Positions 25,347 to 33,577 of a stretch of DNA of 64,000 nt are shown piece after piece (position 1 is the stretch's first letter; every line of letters begins with the position of its first letter). The translations under genes were made by a program, and so were the position numbers. The notes beneath the pieces were generated by a model. That model ran no database searches. It saw only the letters and a list, made by a program, of their open reading frames with translations, and was not told where the DNA came from. Location: NCBI RefSeq assembly GCF_013282155.1, contig NZ_BLWI01000002.1:124001-188000 (forward strand), in the 5' to 3' direction. Origin of the DNA: Sulfitobacter sp. HGT1 (GTDB taxonomy: Bacteria > Pseudomonadota > Alphaproteobacteria > Rhodobacterales > Rhodobacteraceae).

Positions 25347-26741
25347 GTGCAAGGCAAGATCCTGATCGTTGATCCGATCGCCACAAACAGAATTCTTTTA
25401 AAGACCAAATTGGGCACTGCATTTTTTGATGTGCGCCAGGCCACCAGCGTTGCCGAAGCATTGGCGCTGGCATATCACGACCCTCCGGACCTTATCATAA
25501 CCGCATTCTACCTTTGTGATGCAGACGCTACGGCCCTTCTGGACGGGCTGGCCCCGAAGGCAGGCGGACAACGCACCCCTGTGATCGCCATCGGCGAAAC
25601 GGGGGATTCCGCCTTGCGCCAGCGGTTTTTGTCGCGCGGTGCGCAGGATGTTCTGATCAAGCCGCTTGTCGATGCCTTCTTGCTCAGCCGCGTGCGCAGC
25701 CTGATCCGTCTGTATCACTCCCCCGAAGAATGGCAGATGCGCGCCGAAACCGGCCACGCCTTTGGTCTGGCCGACCCACCGGCGTGTTTCCAGATGTCGG
25801 GGCATATCCAGCTTGTCGGGTCCGACAAGGCGCTGAACCACATCTGGGCGGCGCAACTGCGGCAGGATAACCTGAACAAGATTTCGGTTTCCGCTGTCGG
25901 AGAGGCGATGACCCGTCTGACCGGCGAAGGGATGCCGGACGTTTTTGTATTGGCGCTGACACCGGACAAGACCAGCGTCACCGATCAAATGCACCTGATA
26001 TCGTCAATCCGCGCCAATGCGGGCACCCGCCATTGCGGGATCATTGTGGTGCAAACCGACCAGAACGCCGATGTCGCAGCCATTGCGCTTGATCTGGGCG
26101 CGGACGATCTGATGCCCCAAGGCTTTGACGTCAAAGAACTGCATTTGCGGCTATCGGCCCTGCTGGAACGCAAACGCCAGATCGACCGCATCCGCGCAAG
26201 TGTCGAACTGGGCCTGCGCGAAGCGATATTTGACCCGCTCACCGGCCTTTATAACCGCCGCTATGGCCTGGCCGAGATGACCCGCCAGACACGGCAAGCG
26301 ACCTCAGACGATCTGCCCTTTGCTGTGATGATGGCCGATATGGATCATTTCAAGCGCATAAATGATGAACACGGCCATGCCGCAGGCGATGCTGTGCTGG
26401 TTGAAACCGCCCGCCGTCTGCGCACACATCTGCGCCCGTCGGATATGGCGGCCCGGATCGGCGGCGAGGAATTCCTGCTGCTGCTGCCCGGCACGAATGA
26501 AGCGGAGGCAACCGCTGTGGCCAACCGGCTGCGCCAGGCGTTTGAGCGCACGCCCTTTGTTATTCCCGGCTCTGCCAAGTTATTGACCGTCACAATCAGC
26601 ATCGGATTGTGCCTGATTTCCCGTTCGGACCTGGCTGGTGACGACATTTCAAATGCGGCAATCGACCGCGCGGACAAGGCGCTTTATGCCGCAAAAAATA
26701 TGGGCCGCAATTGTGTCTTGCTGGACAGGCCGGCTGCCTAG
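25347..26741 (+). CDS. PleD-like diguanylate cyclase with degenerate receiver domains
   Basis: A 464-residue protein with two CheY-like receiver domains followed by a GGDEF domain, the PleD architecture. The first receiver keeps ILIVDPIATNRILLKTKLG and a Lys (LIKP), but the phospho-acceptor Asp53 of PleD is Ala53 here and the acidic pair Asp9-Asp10 is Asp9-Pro10. The second receiver has MPQGFD where KPF is expected. The cyclase domain looks active: DPLTGLYNRRYGL, GGEEF at 372-376 and an RxxD inhibitory site (R363-D366). It starts at GTG with AAGGA eight bases upstream. It should make cyclic di-GMP under a control other than classical receiver phosphorylation. Confidence 0.88.
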   Translation: MQGKILIVDPIATNRILLKTKLGTAFFDVRQATSVAEALALAYHDPPDLIITAFYLCDADATALLDGLAPKAGGQRTPVIAIGETGDSALRQRFLSRGAQDVLIKPLVDAFLLSRVRSLIRLYHSPEEWQMRAETGHAFGLADPPACFQMSGHIQLVGSDKALNHIWAAQLRQDNLNKISVSAVGEAMTRLTGEGMPDVFVLALTPDKTSVTDQMHLISSIRANAGTRHCGIIVVQTDQNADVAAIALDLGADDLMPQGFDVKELHLRLSALLERKRQIDRIRASVELGLREAIFDPLTGLYNRRYGLAEMTRQTRQATSDDLPFAVMMADMDHFKRINDEHGHAAGDAVLVETARRLRTHLRPSDMAARIGGEEFLLLLPGTNEAEATAVANRLRQAFERTPFVIPGSAKLLTVTISIGLCLISRSDLAGDDISNAAIDRADKALYAAKNMGRNCVLLDRPAA

Positions 26742-26855
26742 ATGCCTGAAAAGTCGGCCACTGACCGCCATGCGAAATAAAGAAAGCTTTTGCATTTCAC
26801 GCTAAAAAAGCCTTAATACATCCTATAGTTGATTGAATTGAACCAGAACAACCCA

Positions 26856-27785
26856 ATGATACATGCAGACAGACCCTTAATCGGCATCATTTTGATGCTT
26901 GGTTTTTGCATTGTTGCCCCGATTGGCGATGCTGTGGCGAAGCTGCTGGGGGCTTCCGTGCCGCTTGCCCAGGTTGTTTTGGTGCGGTTTGCGGTCCAGC
27001 TGATCTTGCTCATGCCAATTGTCTTTCTGACGGATCGGACGTGGCGGATGACGGGCATGACGCTGTGGCTGACCTTCTTGCGCACCTTGCTGCATATTCT
27101 GGGCATTGCCGCGATGTTTACCGCGCTGATCTATCTGCCGCTTGCCGATGCGGTGGCGATTGTGTTTGTGATGCCGTTTTTCATGTTGCTGTTGGGCAAA
27201 TATGTCCTGTCCGAAGAAGTGGGCAGCAGACGGCTCATGGCCTGCATCGTCGGGTTCATCGGCACGTTGCTGGTGGTGCAACCCAGCTTTGCCGAGGTCG
27301 GGTGGCCCGCACTTTTGCCGGTGTTTGTCGCCGCCAATTTTTCGGTCTTCATGCTGGTGACACGCAAGATCGCCAAACAGACCGATCCGATCGGCCTGCA
27401 AGCCATCAGCGGGGCCATGGCGGTGGCGCTGATGCTGCCCTTGATCTGGATCGGGCCGAAACTGGACATCGCGGCGGTAGAAATGATCACACCCGACGCG
27501 TTGGAATGGTCGCTTTTGCTGGCAATCGGGGTGCTGGGCAGTGTGGCGCATCTGTTGATGACCTGGTCGCTGCGCTATGCGCCCTCGGCCACGCTTGCGC
27601 CGATGCAATATCTCGAAATCCCGATTGCGACCTTTATCGGTCTGCTGATTTTTGGCGATCTGCCGAACCCGCTGGCCTCATTGGGCATCATGATCACGAT
27701 GGCCGCGGGGCTTTATATCATCATCCGCGAAGGGGCCATCCAACGGCGTCTACAGAAACAAGCGCTTGCGCAACCGGCTGCATAA
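26856..27785 (+). CDS. DMT-superfamily transporter (EamA domains)
   Basis: A 309-residue inner-membrane protein with about ten hydrophobic helices in two homologous EamA repeats (first from GIILMLGFCIVAPIGDAVAK, second from LLPVFVAANFSVFMLVTRKIA). Family members export amino acids or other metabolites; the substrate is unknown. A TTG 27 bases upstream is an alternative start. The 3' end overlaps the converging thiamine diphosphokinase gene by 65 bases. Confidence 0.87.
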   Translation: MIHADRPLIGIILMLGFCIVAPIGDAVAKLLGASVPLAQVVLVRFAVQLILLMPIVFLTDRTWRMTGMTLWLTFLRTLLHILGIAAMFTALIYLPLADAVAIVFVMPFFMLLLGKYVLSEEVGSRRLMACIVGFIGTLLVVQPSFAEVGWPALLPVFVAANFSVFMLVTRKIAKQTDPIGLQAISGAMAVALMLPLIWIGPKLDIAAVEMITPDALEWSLLLAIGVLGSVAHLLMTWSLRYAPSATLAPMQYLEIPIATFIGLLIFGDLPNPLASLGIMITMAAGLYIIIREGAIQRRLQKQALAQPAA

Positions 27786-28410
27786 GCCGGCGCGGCAGGA
27801 TCAGCACCGCATGGGGCTGCGCCATCTCGAGGGTGAAGGCCCCCGTCGCGCGGTTCGAGGTGCCAATGCGTGACAGCGGATCAAAGTTGATGCCGTCAAT
27901 CGGCCATTCCAGCCCCGTGCTGCGCCCGGCCACCGGGGCCAGCGGCATGATAGATATGACATCCCCCGCTGTTGTAGGCACCGTGATTGCGGGGGGGGCG
28001 ATGAAAAGAATCTCGGTCTGGGCAAGCAGAATACAGGGGCGGTGCGCATGAACCGCCAATATGTGCAATGCCGCCAGCTGGTGATCCAGACGCCCGCCCA
28101 AAAAACCGACACCGATGACCAGCGGCGCGTCAATATGGCGAAGGGCCTTGTCAAAATCGGTCGTTTCCTGTTCACTTATTCTAATTTGCCGGTCTGGGGG
28201 GATCTGCGAAAGAGTGTCTGCCGAGATGGAATCCATATCACCGATAACGGCCCGAAGCGGCACATTGGCCCGGCGGGCCAATTCAGCCCCCCGATCGGCA
28301 GCCACACAAACGGGTGCAATATCAAGTGCATCCGCAAGCTGTTCGATATCCGCATCCCCACCACCGACAAGCGTGATTGGGTCAAAGCTGGCGACAATGT
28401 GCCGTTTCAA
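27721..28410 (-). CDS. Thiamine diphosphokinase
   Basis: A 229-residue enzyme that converts thiamine to thiamine diphosphate with ATP. Diagnostic motifs: CVAADRGAELARR, AVIGDMDSIS, ETTDFDKALRHI and GFLGGRLDHQLAALHIL, which match the TPK catalytic domain. The C-terminal beta domain contains SIMPLAPVAG and NRATGAFTLEM. The protein completes thiamine salvage; no thiamine transporter gene or TPP riboswitch was seen nearby. Confidence 0.92.
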   Translation of the reverse strand: MKRHIVASFDPITLVGGGDADIEQLADALDIAPVCVAADRGAELARRANVPLRAVIGDMDSISADTLSQIPPDRQIRISEQETTDFDKALRHIDAPLVIGVGFLGGRLDHQLAALHILAVHAHRPCILLAQTEILFIAPPAITVPTTAGDVISIMPLAPVAGRSTGLEWPIDGINFDPLSRIGTSNRATGAFTLEMAQPHAVLILPRRLMQPVAQALVSVDAVGWPLRG

Positions 28411-28547
28411 GGCTTTTTCCCCTGTTTTTGGAAAACGACCACAATGATGACACTAAATGATACTGGCTTGGGCACAGATTCGATCCGCTTTCGTCTAGAA
28501 CACTATGGTAAACAGTAAGCTGCAAAACCGCAGAGGACGAGCATCCG

Positions 28548-30647
28548 ATGATGAATAACAACAAAATTCTGACGGTCTCATACGGCACGTTCTCGTGTAC
28601 GTTGGAGGGCTTCGACGATTCATTCGGTACAATGAAGGCGATCGCAGAGTATTTCCGGGATCTTGCGTCAGAAGACCGCTATTTCGGGGCAGAGCCGCCG
28701 CAGCCGGATGCAGAAATGCTGGCCCATATCGCGCAGAAAGAAATTTCGCGCAAAGTGGTGGCGCATCAGCAGGACGGCCAGATTGTCCTGAAAGCCCGCG
28801 AGGAGGCAGAACCCGCAAGCCCGCCGGTCCCAAGCGCGCCGCTAAGCAGCATGATGCTTCCGGTTGCGGGCGGCACATCCATTGTGTCCACCTCCTTTGC
28901 ACCGCGTCGCCCGAATGAGCTGTCGGGGTATTACGATGCCTTTAGAATGAACGCCCTGCATAGCGCTGCCGCACAGACCAAAGAAGCCGCCGCGCAAGCG
29001 AAAGCCCCCGAGGCGCAAGCGGATGCCAAGCCTGTTGCAGAGGTCAAACCGGCGGATGCCGCACCAGCGCAAGCCGCGCCCGCAGAACACCCCGTGGCCG
29101 ATCAGGCTGAAATCTCCAAGCCTGCCCCTGCTGCGCCCGAACAAGCTGCGCCAGAAGTTGATCTGAGCGATGTCGATATCGTCCCCGGTCAGCCCGACGA
29201 GGATATCAAGGCATTTTTCGACGAACACGCCAGCCCGGCACCTGCAAATCAGGACGCGCTTCGCGATCCTTCCGAGGCACCGGTCAACAGCAGCATCGCC
29301 GCAAAATTGCAGCGCATCCGCTCTGTCGTGTCCCGTCAGGAAGTCGAAGTCATCGAGGCCGACTATACCGAGGACGAGCACGCCGAAGAAGAACCGGCCC
29401 GCAAAGTCGAAAACCGGGAATTCGTTGCCGACGCTGTAAAAGATATCGAAACCGCGCTTGATGCCGATGACGCAACCGAGGCCGCAATTTCCGACGACGA
29501 TGATGATGACGTCAGCGCCCTGCTGAGCCGTCTTGACGCCGAAACCACATCCGAAGATGACCAGCAAGACAGCCTCATTGCCGAAGATGACACCGCCGCC
29601 GAAGACGATGTTGCCGCTGAAAACCTGTTTGAAACCCCCGAAGCCGCAGCCCCCCGTGGCCGCGTGATCAAGGTCAAGCGCGCCGATCTGGACAATGCAC
29701 TCGCCAAGGGTGACCTTGAGGAATATCTGGACGACGCCGACGAAACATCGGTTGAATCCATCCTCGACGAAGACCTAGAGAGCATCCGGGAAGACACCGC
29801 GCAGGAAACAGCCCAAACAGAAACCGCCGGCGCAGAAACCGAATCCTCCCTCTCGAAAGAAGAGGAAGACGAACTGGCGCGCGAACTGGCCGAAGTCGAA
29901 GCTGGCCTGTCAGGTAACGTCGCCACAGACGAAGCCCCGCAAGACGCGGAACCGCGCCGTAAACTGCCGTCTTTGGAGGATGGAAAAGGGTCGGACATGA
30001 GCCGCCTTTTGGCCGAAACCGACAATCAGATGGACGATCCGGAAAGCGCCGTGCGCCGCGATGCCATCTCGCATCTGCGTGCAGCCGTCGCCGCGAAAAA
30101 GGCCGACATCGCCCTTGGCACAGCCGATGCGCCGGATACCGATGGCAAAGCTTACCGCAGTGATCTGGCCGAAGTGGTAAAACCACGCCGCCCGGCCAGC
30201 CCGTCGCTGCGCACGGAACGCCCCGCCGAAGCACGCCCTGCCCCCCTGAAACTGGTGGCCGAGCAGCGAATCGACACCAATGCGGCCAAACCGGCAGCCC
30301 CCGTACGCCCCCGCCGTGTGGCAGCGGTGGCAGCCGTCGAATCATCCGCAACATCCGTCGATGGTGGCTTTGCCGAATTCGCATCCGACATGGGCGCATC
30401 CACCCTGTCCGAACTGCTGGAAGCCGCAGCCGCCTATATGTCCTTTGTCGAAGGGTTGGATCAGTTCTCCCGTCCGCAGTTGATGAACACCGTGCGTCAG
30501 GTCGAACAAGAAGAGTTCAGCCGCGAAGAAGGGCTGCGATCCTTTGGTCAATTGCTGCGCGCAGGCAAGCTGAAGAAGCTTGATGGCGGCCGGTTCAAAG
30601 CATCCGATGACATCGGTTTCCAACCCGAAGAACGCGCCGCTGGCTAA
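28548..30647 (+). CDS. Long acidic, largely disordered protein of unknown function
   Basis: A 699-residue protein with three regions. Residues 1-80 form a compact conserved-looking domain (KILTVSYGTFSCTLEGFDDSFGTMKAIAEYFRDLA). Residues about 90-560 are low-complexity, rich in Ala, Pro, Glu and Asp, with an Asp run (SDDDDDDVSALL) and many short acidic helices. The last ~115 residues are ordered again (FAEFASDMGASTLSELLEAAAAYMSFVEGLDQF, FSREEGLRSFGQLLRAGKLKKLDGGRF). No signal peptide or membrane segment. I believe homologues exist across Rhodobacteraceae without a known role. The shape suggests a scaffold or regulator with two binding ends (inference). Confidence 0.85.
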   Translation: MMNNNKILTVSYGTFSCTLEGFDDSFGTMKAIAEYFRDLASEDRYFGAEPPQPDAEMLAHIAQKEISRKVVAHQQDGQIVLKAREEAEPASPPVPSAPLSSMMLPVAGGTSIVSTSFAPRRPNELSGYYDAFRMNALHSAAAQTKEAAAQAKAPEAQADAKPVAEVKPADAAPAQAAPAEHPVADQAEISKPAPAAPEQAAPEVDLSDVDIVPGQPDEDIKAFFDEHASPAPANQDALRDPSEAPVNSSIAAKLQRIRSVVSRQEVEVIEADYTEDEHAEEEPARKVENREFVADAVKDIETALDADDATEAAISDDDDDDVSALLSRLDAETTSEDDQQDSLIAEDDTAAEDDVAAENLFETPEAAAPRGRVIKVKRADLDNALAKGDLEEYLDDADETSVESILDEDLESIREDTAQETAQTETAGAETESSLSKEEEDELARELAEVEAGLSGNVATDEAPQDAEPRRKLPSLEDGKGSDMSRLLAETDNQMDDPESAVRRDAISHLRAAVAAKKADIALGTADAPDTDGKAYRSDLAEVVKPRRPASPSLRTERPAEARPAPLKLVAEQRIDTNAAKPAAPVRPRRVAAVAAVESSATSVDGGFAEFASDMGASTLSELLEAAAAYMSFVEGLDQFSRPQLMNTVRQVEQEEFSREEGLRSFGQLLRAGKLKKLDGGRFKASDDIGFQPEERAAG

Positions 30648-30676
30648 ATCTGTCGCCAACCAGGTGTGACAAGACG

Positions 30677-30712
30677 AAAAAAAACGGCCCCCGATGTGGG
30701 GCCGTTTTCTAT
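30677..30712. terminator. Bidirectional terminator
   Basis: AAAACGGCCCC (30681-30691) pairs with GGGGCCGTTTT (30698-30708), with A-run and T-run on the two flanks. It ends both the acidic-protein gene and the converging DUF2842 gene, whose stop codon it touches. Confidence 0.88.
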
Positions 30713-30939
30713 TTCGGGGTGTCGGCTTTTTGCGGGTCTTCCTGGCCGACCCCCTTGAACACAAACTTGAACGGTATCGCCCAAATGATGCCCAGCCCGA
30801 CATAGACCACAAGCTCGATCCAGAAAGGCGGCCTGTCAAACAACGCAATCACCGCGACAGCCGCGATGATGTAGGCGGGCAATCCGATCAATAGAATGAC
30901 CAGCGACCACCTGCGTCGCGCCTTGTAACTCAATGCCAT
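30709..30939 (-). CDS. DUF2842 family membrane protein
   Basis: A 76-residue protein with two membrane segments (WSLVILLIGLPAYIIAAVAVIALF and IELVVYVGLGIIWAIPFKFVF) and a polar C-terminus, matching the DUF2842 family found beside purA or secG in Rhodobacterales. Function is unknown. The ATG at 30939 follows a GGAGAG site; a GTG six bases earlier is less likely. The gene follows purA on the same strand. Confidence 0.82.
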   Translation of the reverse strand: MALSYKARRRWSLVILLIGLPAYIIAAVAVIALFDRPPFWIELVVYVGLGIIWAIPFKFVFKGVGQEDPQKADTPK

Positions 30940-30954
30940 TGTCACTCTCCTGTT

Positions 30955-30988
30955 GCGGTGCGCATCCCTTCAGGTGATGTCGCACCGC
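30955..30988 (-). other. Hairpin between purA and the DUF2842 gene
   Basis: GCGGTGCG and CGCACCGC form a perfect eight-pair stem with an 18-base loop, just ahead of the DUF2842 ribosome site. No T-run; it may attenuate transcription or protect the purA mRNA end. Confidence 0.4.
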
Positions 30989-31000
30989 CCAAAGTCAAAC

Positions 31001-32293
31001 CTAATCGGCAAAGGGATCCGTAACCAGAATCGTGTCTTCCCGTTCGGGCGAGGTCGACAGCAAGGCAACGGGGCAGCCAATCAACTCTTCGACGCGCCGC
31101 ACGTATTTGATCGCATTGGCGGGAAGATCAGCCCAGCTTCGCGCCCCTTCGGTCGATTCGGACCAGCCGGGCATTTCCTCGTAAATCGGGGTGCAGCGGG
31201 CCTGCTGGTCTGCCGCCGTTGGCAGATACTCAAGCGTCGCACCGTCCAGCTCATACCCCGTACAGATCTTGAGCGTCTCGAACCCGTCAAGCACGTCCAG
31301 CTTGGTGAAGGCGATGCCGTTCACACCGGATGTGGCACAGGTCTGGCGTACCAGTACTGCGTCAAACCAACCACAGCGGCGCTTGCGCCCGGTCACGGTG
31401 CCAAATTCATGGCCCCGCTCGCCCAAACGCTGCCCGTCCGCATCATGCAGCTCTGCCGGAAACGGCCCTTCGCCAACGCGGGTGGTATAGGCCTTAACAA
31501 TTCCAAGGACAAAATCGATGGACCCTGGCCCGATTCCCGTGCCCGTCGCGGCCTGACCGGCAATCACATTCGATGACGTAACAAAGGGATAGGTGCCAAA
31601 ATCGATATCAAGCAACGCACCTTGCGCGCCCTCGAACAAAATCCGTTTCCCGGCTTTGCGCTGCTCGTTGAGCACTTTCCACACAGGGGCCGCATATTCC
31701 AACACCGATGGCGCGATCTCGCGCAGGGCCGCCAGCAAGGCATCCCGGTCAATCGGCTCAAGCCCCAGCCCGCGGCGCAACGCATCATGATGCACCAGGG
31801 CACGGTCAACACGCAGCTCAAGCGTGGCATCATCCGCCAGATCCGCAACCCGAACCGACCGACGACCTACCTTATCCTCATAAGCCGGCCCAATACCGCG
31901 ACCCGTTGTGCCGATCTTGGCAACGCTGGTCTGATCTTCGCGCGCGCGATCAAGTTCGCCGTGAATAGGCAGGATCAACGGCGTATTTTCCGCAATCATC
32001 AAGGTTTCAGGGGTGATCGTCACACCCTGCTCGCGCAGAATCGCAATCTCCTTGACCAGATGCCAAGGGTCCAGAACGACACCATTGCCGATCACCGACA
32101 ACTTGCCCCCGCGCACAATGCCCGATGGCAACAAGCTCAGCTTAAAGACCTTACCGTCAATAACCAGCGTGTGCCCGGCATTATGCCCGCCCTGAAAGCG
32201 CGCGATCACATCGGCCCGCTCGCTCAACCAGTCGACAATTTTGCCTTTTCCCTCATCGCCCCACTGAGCGCCTACGACAACAACATTGGCCAT
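31001..32293 (-). CDS. purA: Adenylosuccinate synthase
   Basis: A 430-residue GTP-dependent enzyme joining IMP and aspartate in AMP synthesis. Clear motifs: [19 protein letters not shown] at the N-terminus, [53 protein letters not shown] and [11 protein letters not shown]. Length is normal. The start gives the canonical [12 protein letters not shown]. Upstream lies a 97-base inverted repeat. Confidence 0.97.
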   Translation of the reverse strand: MANVVVVGAQWGDEGKGKIVDWLSERADVIARFQGGHNAGHTLVIDGKVFKLSLLPSGIVRGGKLSVIGNGVVLDPWHLVKEIAILREQGVTITPETLMIAENTPLILPIHGELDRAREDQTSVAKIGTTGRGIGPAYEDKVGRRSVRVADLADDATLELRVDRALVHHDALRRGLGLEPIDRDALLAALREIAPSVLEYAAPVWKVLNEQRKAGKRILFEGAQGALLDIDFGTYPFVTSSNVIAGQAATGTGIGPGSIDFVLGIVKAYTTRVGEGPFPAELHDADGQRLGERGHEFGTVTGRKRRCGWFDAVLVRQTCATSGVNGIAFTKLDVLDGFETLKICTGYELDGATLEYLPTAADQQARCTPIYEEMPGWSESTEGARSWADLPANAIKYVRRVEELIGCPVALLSTSPEREDTILVTDPFAD

Positions 32294-32374
32294 GATGATA
32301 TTCCTTTAACGGTGCAAACCCGCGTCGGTATAGCCGCGCCAGCATGGAACCGAAACTGCAAAATGACATCTTCG

Positions 32375-32471
32375 CTTCTCTGGCTCATAAATATCCTCGC
32401 CGAAGGCGAATTCTTTCGAAGCTCCCATAGACTTTTATGCCTTCGGCGAGGATATTTGGAAGCCAGAGAAG
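32375..32471. repeat. 97-base inverted repeat (dispersed Rhodobacteraceae-type element)
   Basis: Two nested arm pairs: CTTCTCTGGCT (32375-32385) with AGCCAGAGAAG (32461-32471), and AAATATCCTCGCCGAAGGC (32389-32407) with GCCTTCGGCGAGGATATTT (32439-32457), separated by a three-base internal mismatch. The loop is 31 bases. It sits between divergent purA and the DUF6524 gene. Partial copies occur at 44306-44336 and 46964-46980. Confidence 0.8.
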
Positions 32472-32487
32472 CAAGGGAACAAATTGA

Positions 32488-32883
32488 ATGGGTTTTATCA
32501 TCAGATGGCTCTGCGCCTATGCGCTTCTCGCAATCACCTTCAACCCGACCGACTATAACTACATCAATTGGGTGCGCGATTACGGGCATATGAACATGTC
32601 TATCGCAGTACTGCTGGGTCTGCTTCTTTTCATCGGATATGTCATCTATCTGCGCGCCACCCTTCGGTCCATCGGCGGGCTTGGCATGATCTTGGTGCTG
32701 GCGGTCGTGGCCGCCGGGCTCTGGGTCCTATTCGATTACGGGGTGCTCAGGCTCGACAACTCCGACTTCAATGTCTGGCTGGGGCTGCTGGCGCTCAGCT
32801 TTGTGCTGGGCATCGGACTGAGCTGGAGCATCGTGCGCCGCGCGGTGTCAGGCCAGGCAGATGTCGACGACGTCGAAGACTGA
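32488..32883 (+). CDS. DUF6524 family membrane protein
   Basis: A 131-residue inner-membrane protein with four hydrophobic segments (about residues 3-17, 36-55, 65-83 and 94-114) and an acidic C-terminal tail (ADVDDVED). The pattern ITFNPTDYNYINWV near the N-terminus is what I associate with the DUF6524 family. Function is unknown. It starts 17 bases after the long inverted repeat, whose right arm therefore lies in its leader. Confidence 0.78.
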   Translation: MGFIIRWLCAYALLAITFNPTDYNYINWVRDYGHMNMSIAVLLGLLLFIGYVIYLRATLRSIGGLGMILVLAVVAAGLWVLFDYGVLRLDNSDFNVWLGLLALSFVLGIGLSWSIVRRAVSGQADVDDVED

Positions 32884-32909
32884 ATAGGCGGGATGGCGGG
32901 CGGGGCGTC

Positions 32910-32984
32910 TTGGCCGCTGGGCCAAGCGCGCCGATGCCATCCGGAGCGCCTTGAGCCGCGCAAGGGGCAATCGTTACTTGCCCC
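32910..32984 (+). terminator. Two hairpins after the DUF6524 gene
   Basis: TTGGCC-GCTG-GGCCAA (32910-32925) and GGGGCAA-TCGTTAC-TTGCCCC (32964-32984) are perfect stems lying between the DUF6524 gene and secG. No T-run follows. Confidence 0.4.
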
Positions 32985-33039
32985 CATGGTCAAACATGCC
33001 TAGATACCTCCAAAGTTCAAACCAAAGCCGTAGGTATTC

Positions 33040-33399
33040 ATGGAAAACGTTGTCCTGATCGTCCATCTCATTCTGGCCCTCGGCCTGATCGCCGTTGTCT
33101 TGCTACAGCGGTCAGAAGGCGGCGGCCTTGGTATGGGCGGCGGCGGCGGCGGTGCCGTATCCGGCCGGTCCGCGGCGACTGCCATGGGCAAGATCACATG
33201 GGTGCTGGCCACTCTTTTCATCATCACGTCGATCACCCTGACCATCATTGCCGCGGAGAAATCCGCCGGATCGTCGGTTATTGATCGTTTGGGTGCCGCA
33301 CCGGCTGCACAGAACGACGCACCGGCCTTGCCAGAAGGCGACAGCCTGCTGCCGCCGACACCTGCCGATAACACGCCACAGGTTCCGACAGCGGATTAA
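33040..33399 (+). CDS. secG: Preprotein translocase subunit SecG
   Basis: A 119-residue inner-membrane component of SecYEG. It has two membrane segments (VVLIVHLILALGLIAVVLLQ and ITWVLATLFIITSITLTIIA) joined by a Gly-rich cytoplasmic loop with LLQRSEGGGLGMGGG, the SecG signature, and an alphaproteobacterial Pro/Ala-rich extension at the end. It precedes pyrG by 178 bases. Confidence 0.94.
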   Translation: MENVVLIVHLILALGLIAVVLLQRSEGGGLGMGGGGGGAVSGRSAATAMGKITWVLATLFIITSITLTIIAAEKSAGSSVIDRLGAAPAAQNDAPALPEGDSLLPPTPADNTPQVPTAD

Positions 33400-33419
33400 T
33401 CAATCCCTACAACAGCTTG

Positions 33420-33466
33420 AGGCAAGGCCAAGTTTCGTAACAGGATGTTGCGACTTGGCCTTGCCT
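33420..33466 (+). other. Long stem-loop between secG and pyrG
   Basis: AGGCAAGGCCAAGT (33420-33433) and ACTTGGCCTTGCCT (33453-33466) form a perfect 14-pair stem with a 19-base loop. It has no T-run, so it is either a secG 3' end structure or a leader element of pyrG. Confidence 0.55.
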
Positions 33467-33577
33467 TACCGATCCTAAATCTGTTAGCCTTAAGTCCCGT
33501 GGTGCTGCGGTTTTACGCAGCTCATTTGGCTGGCTTTTGCCACATCAAATTTGAACTTCACGGGGGTCTTCGATCAC

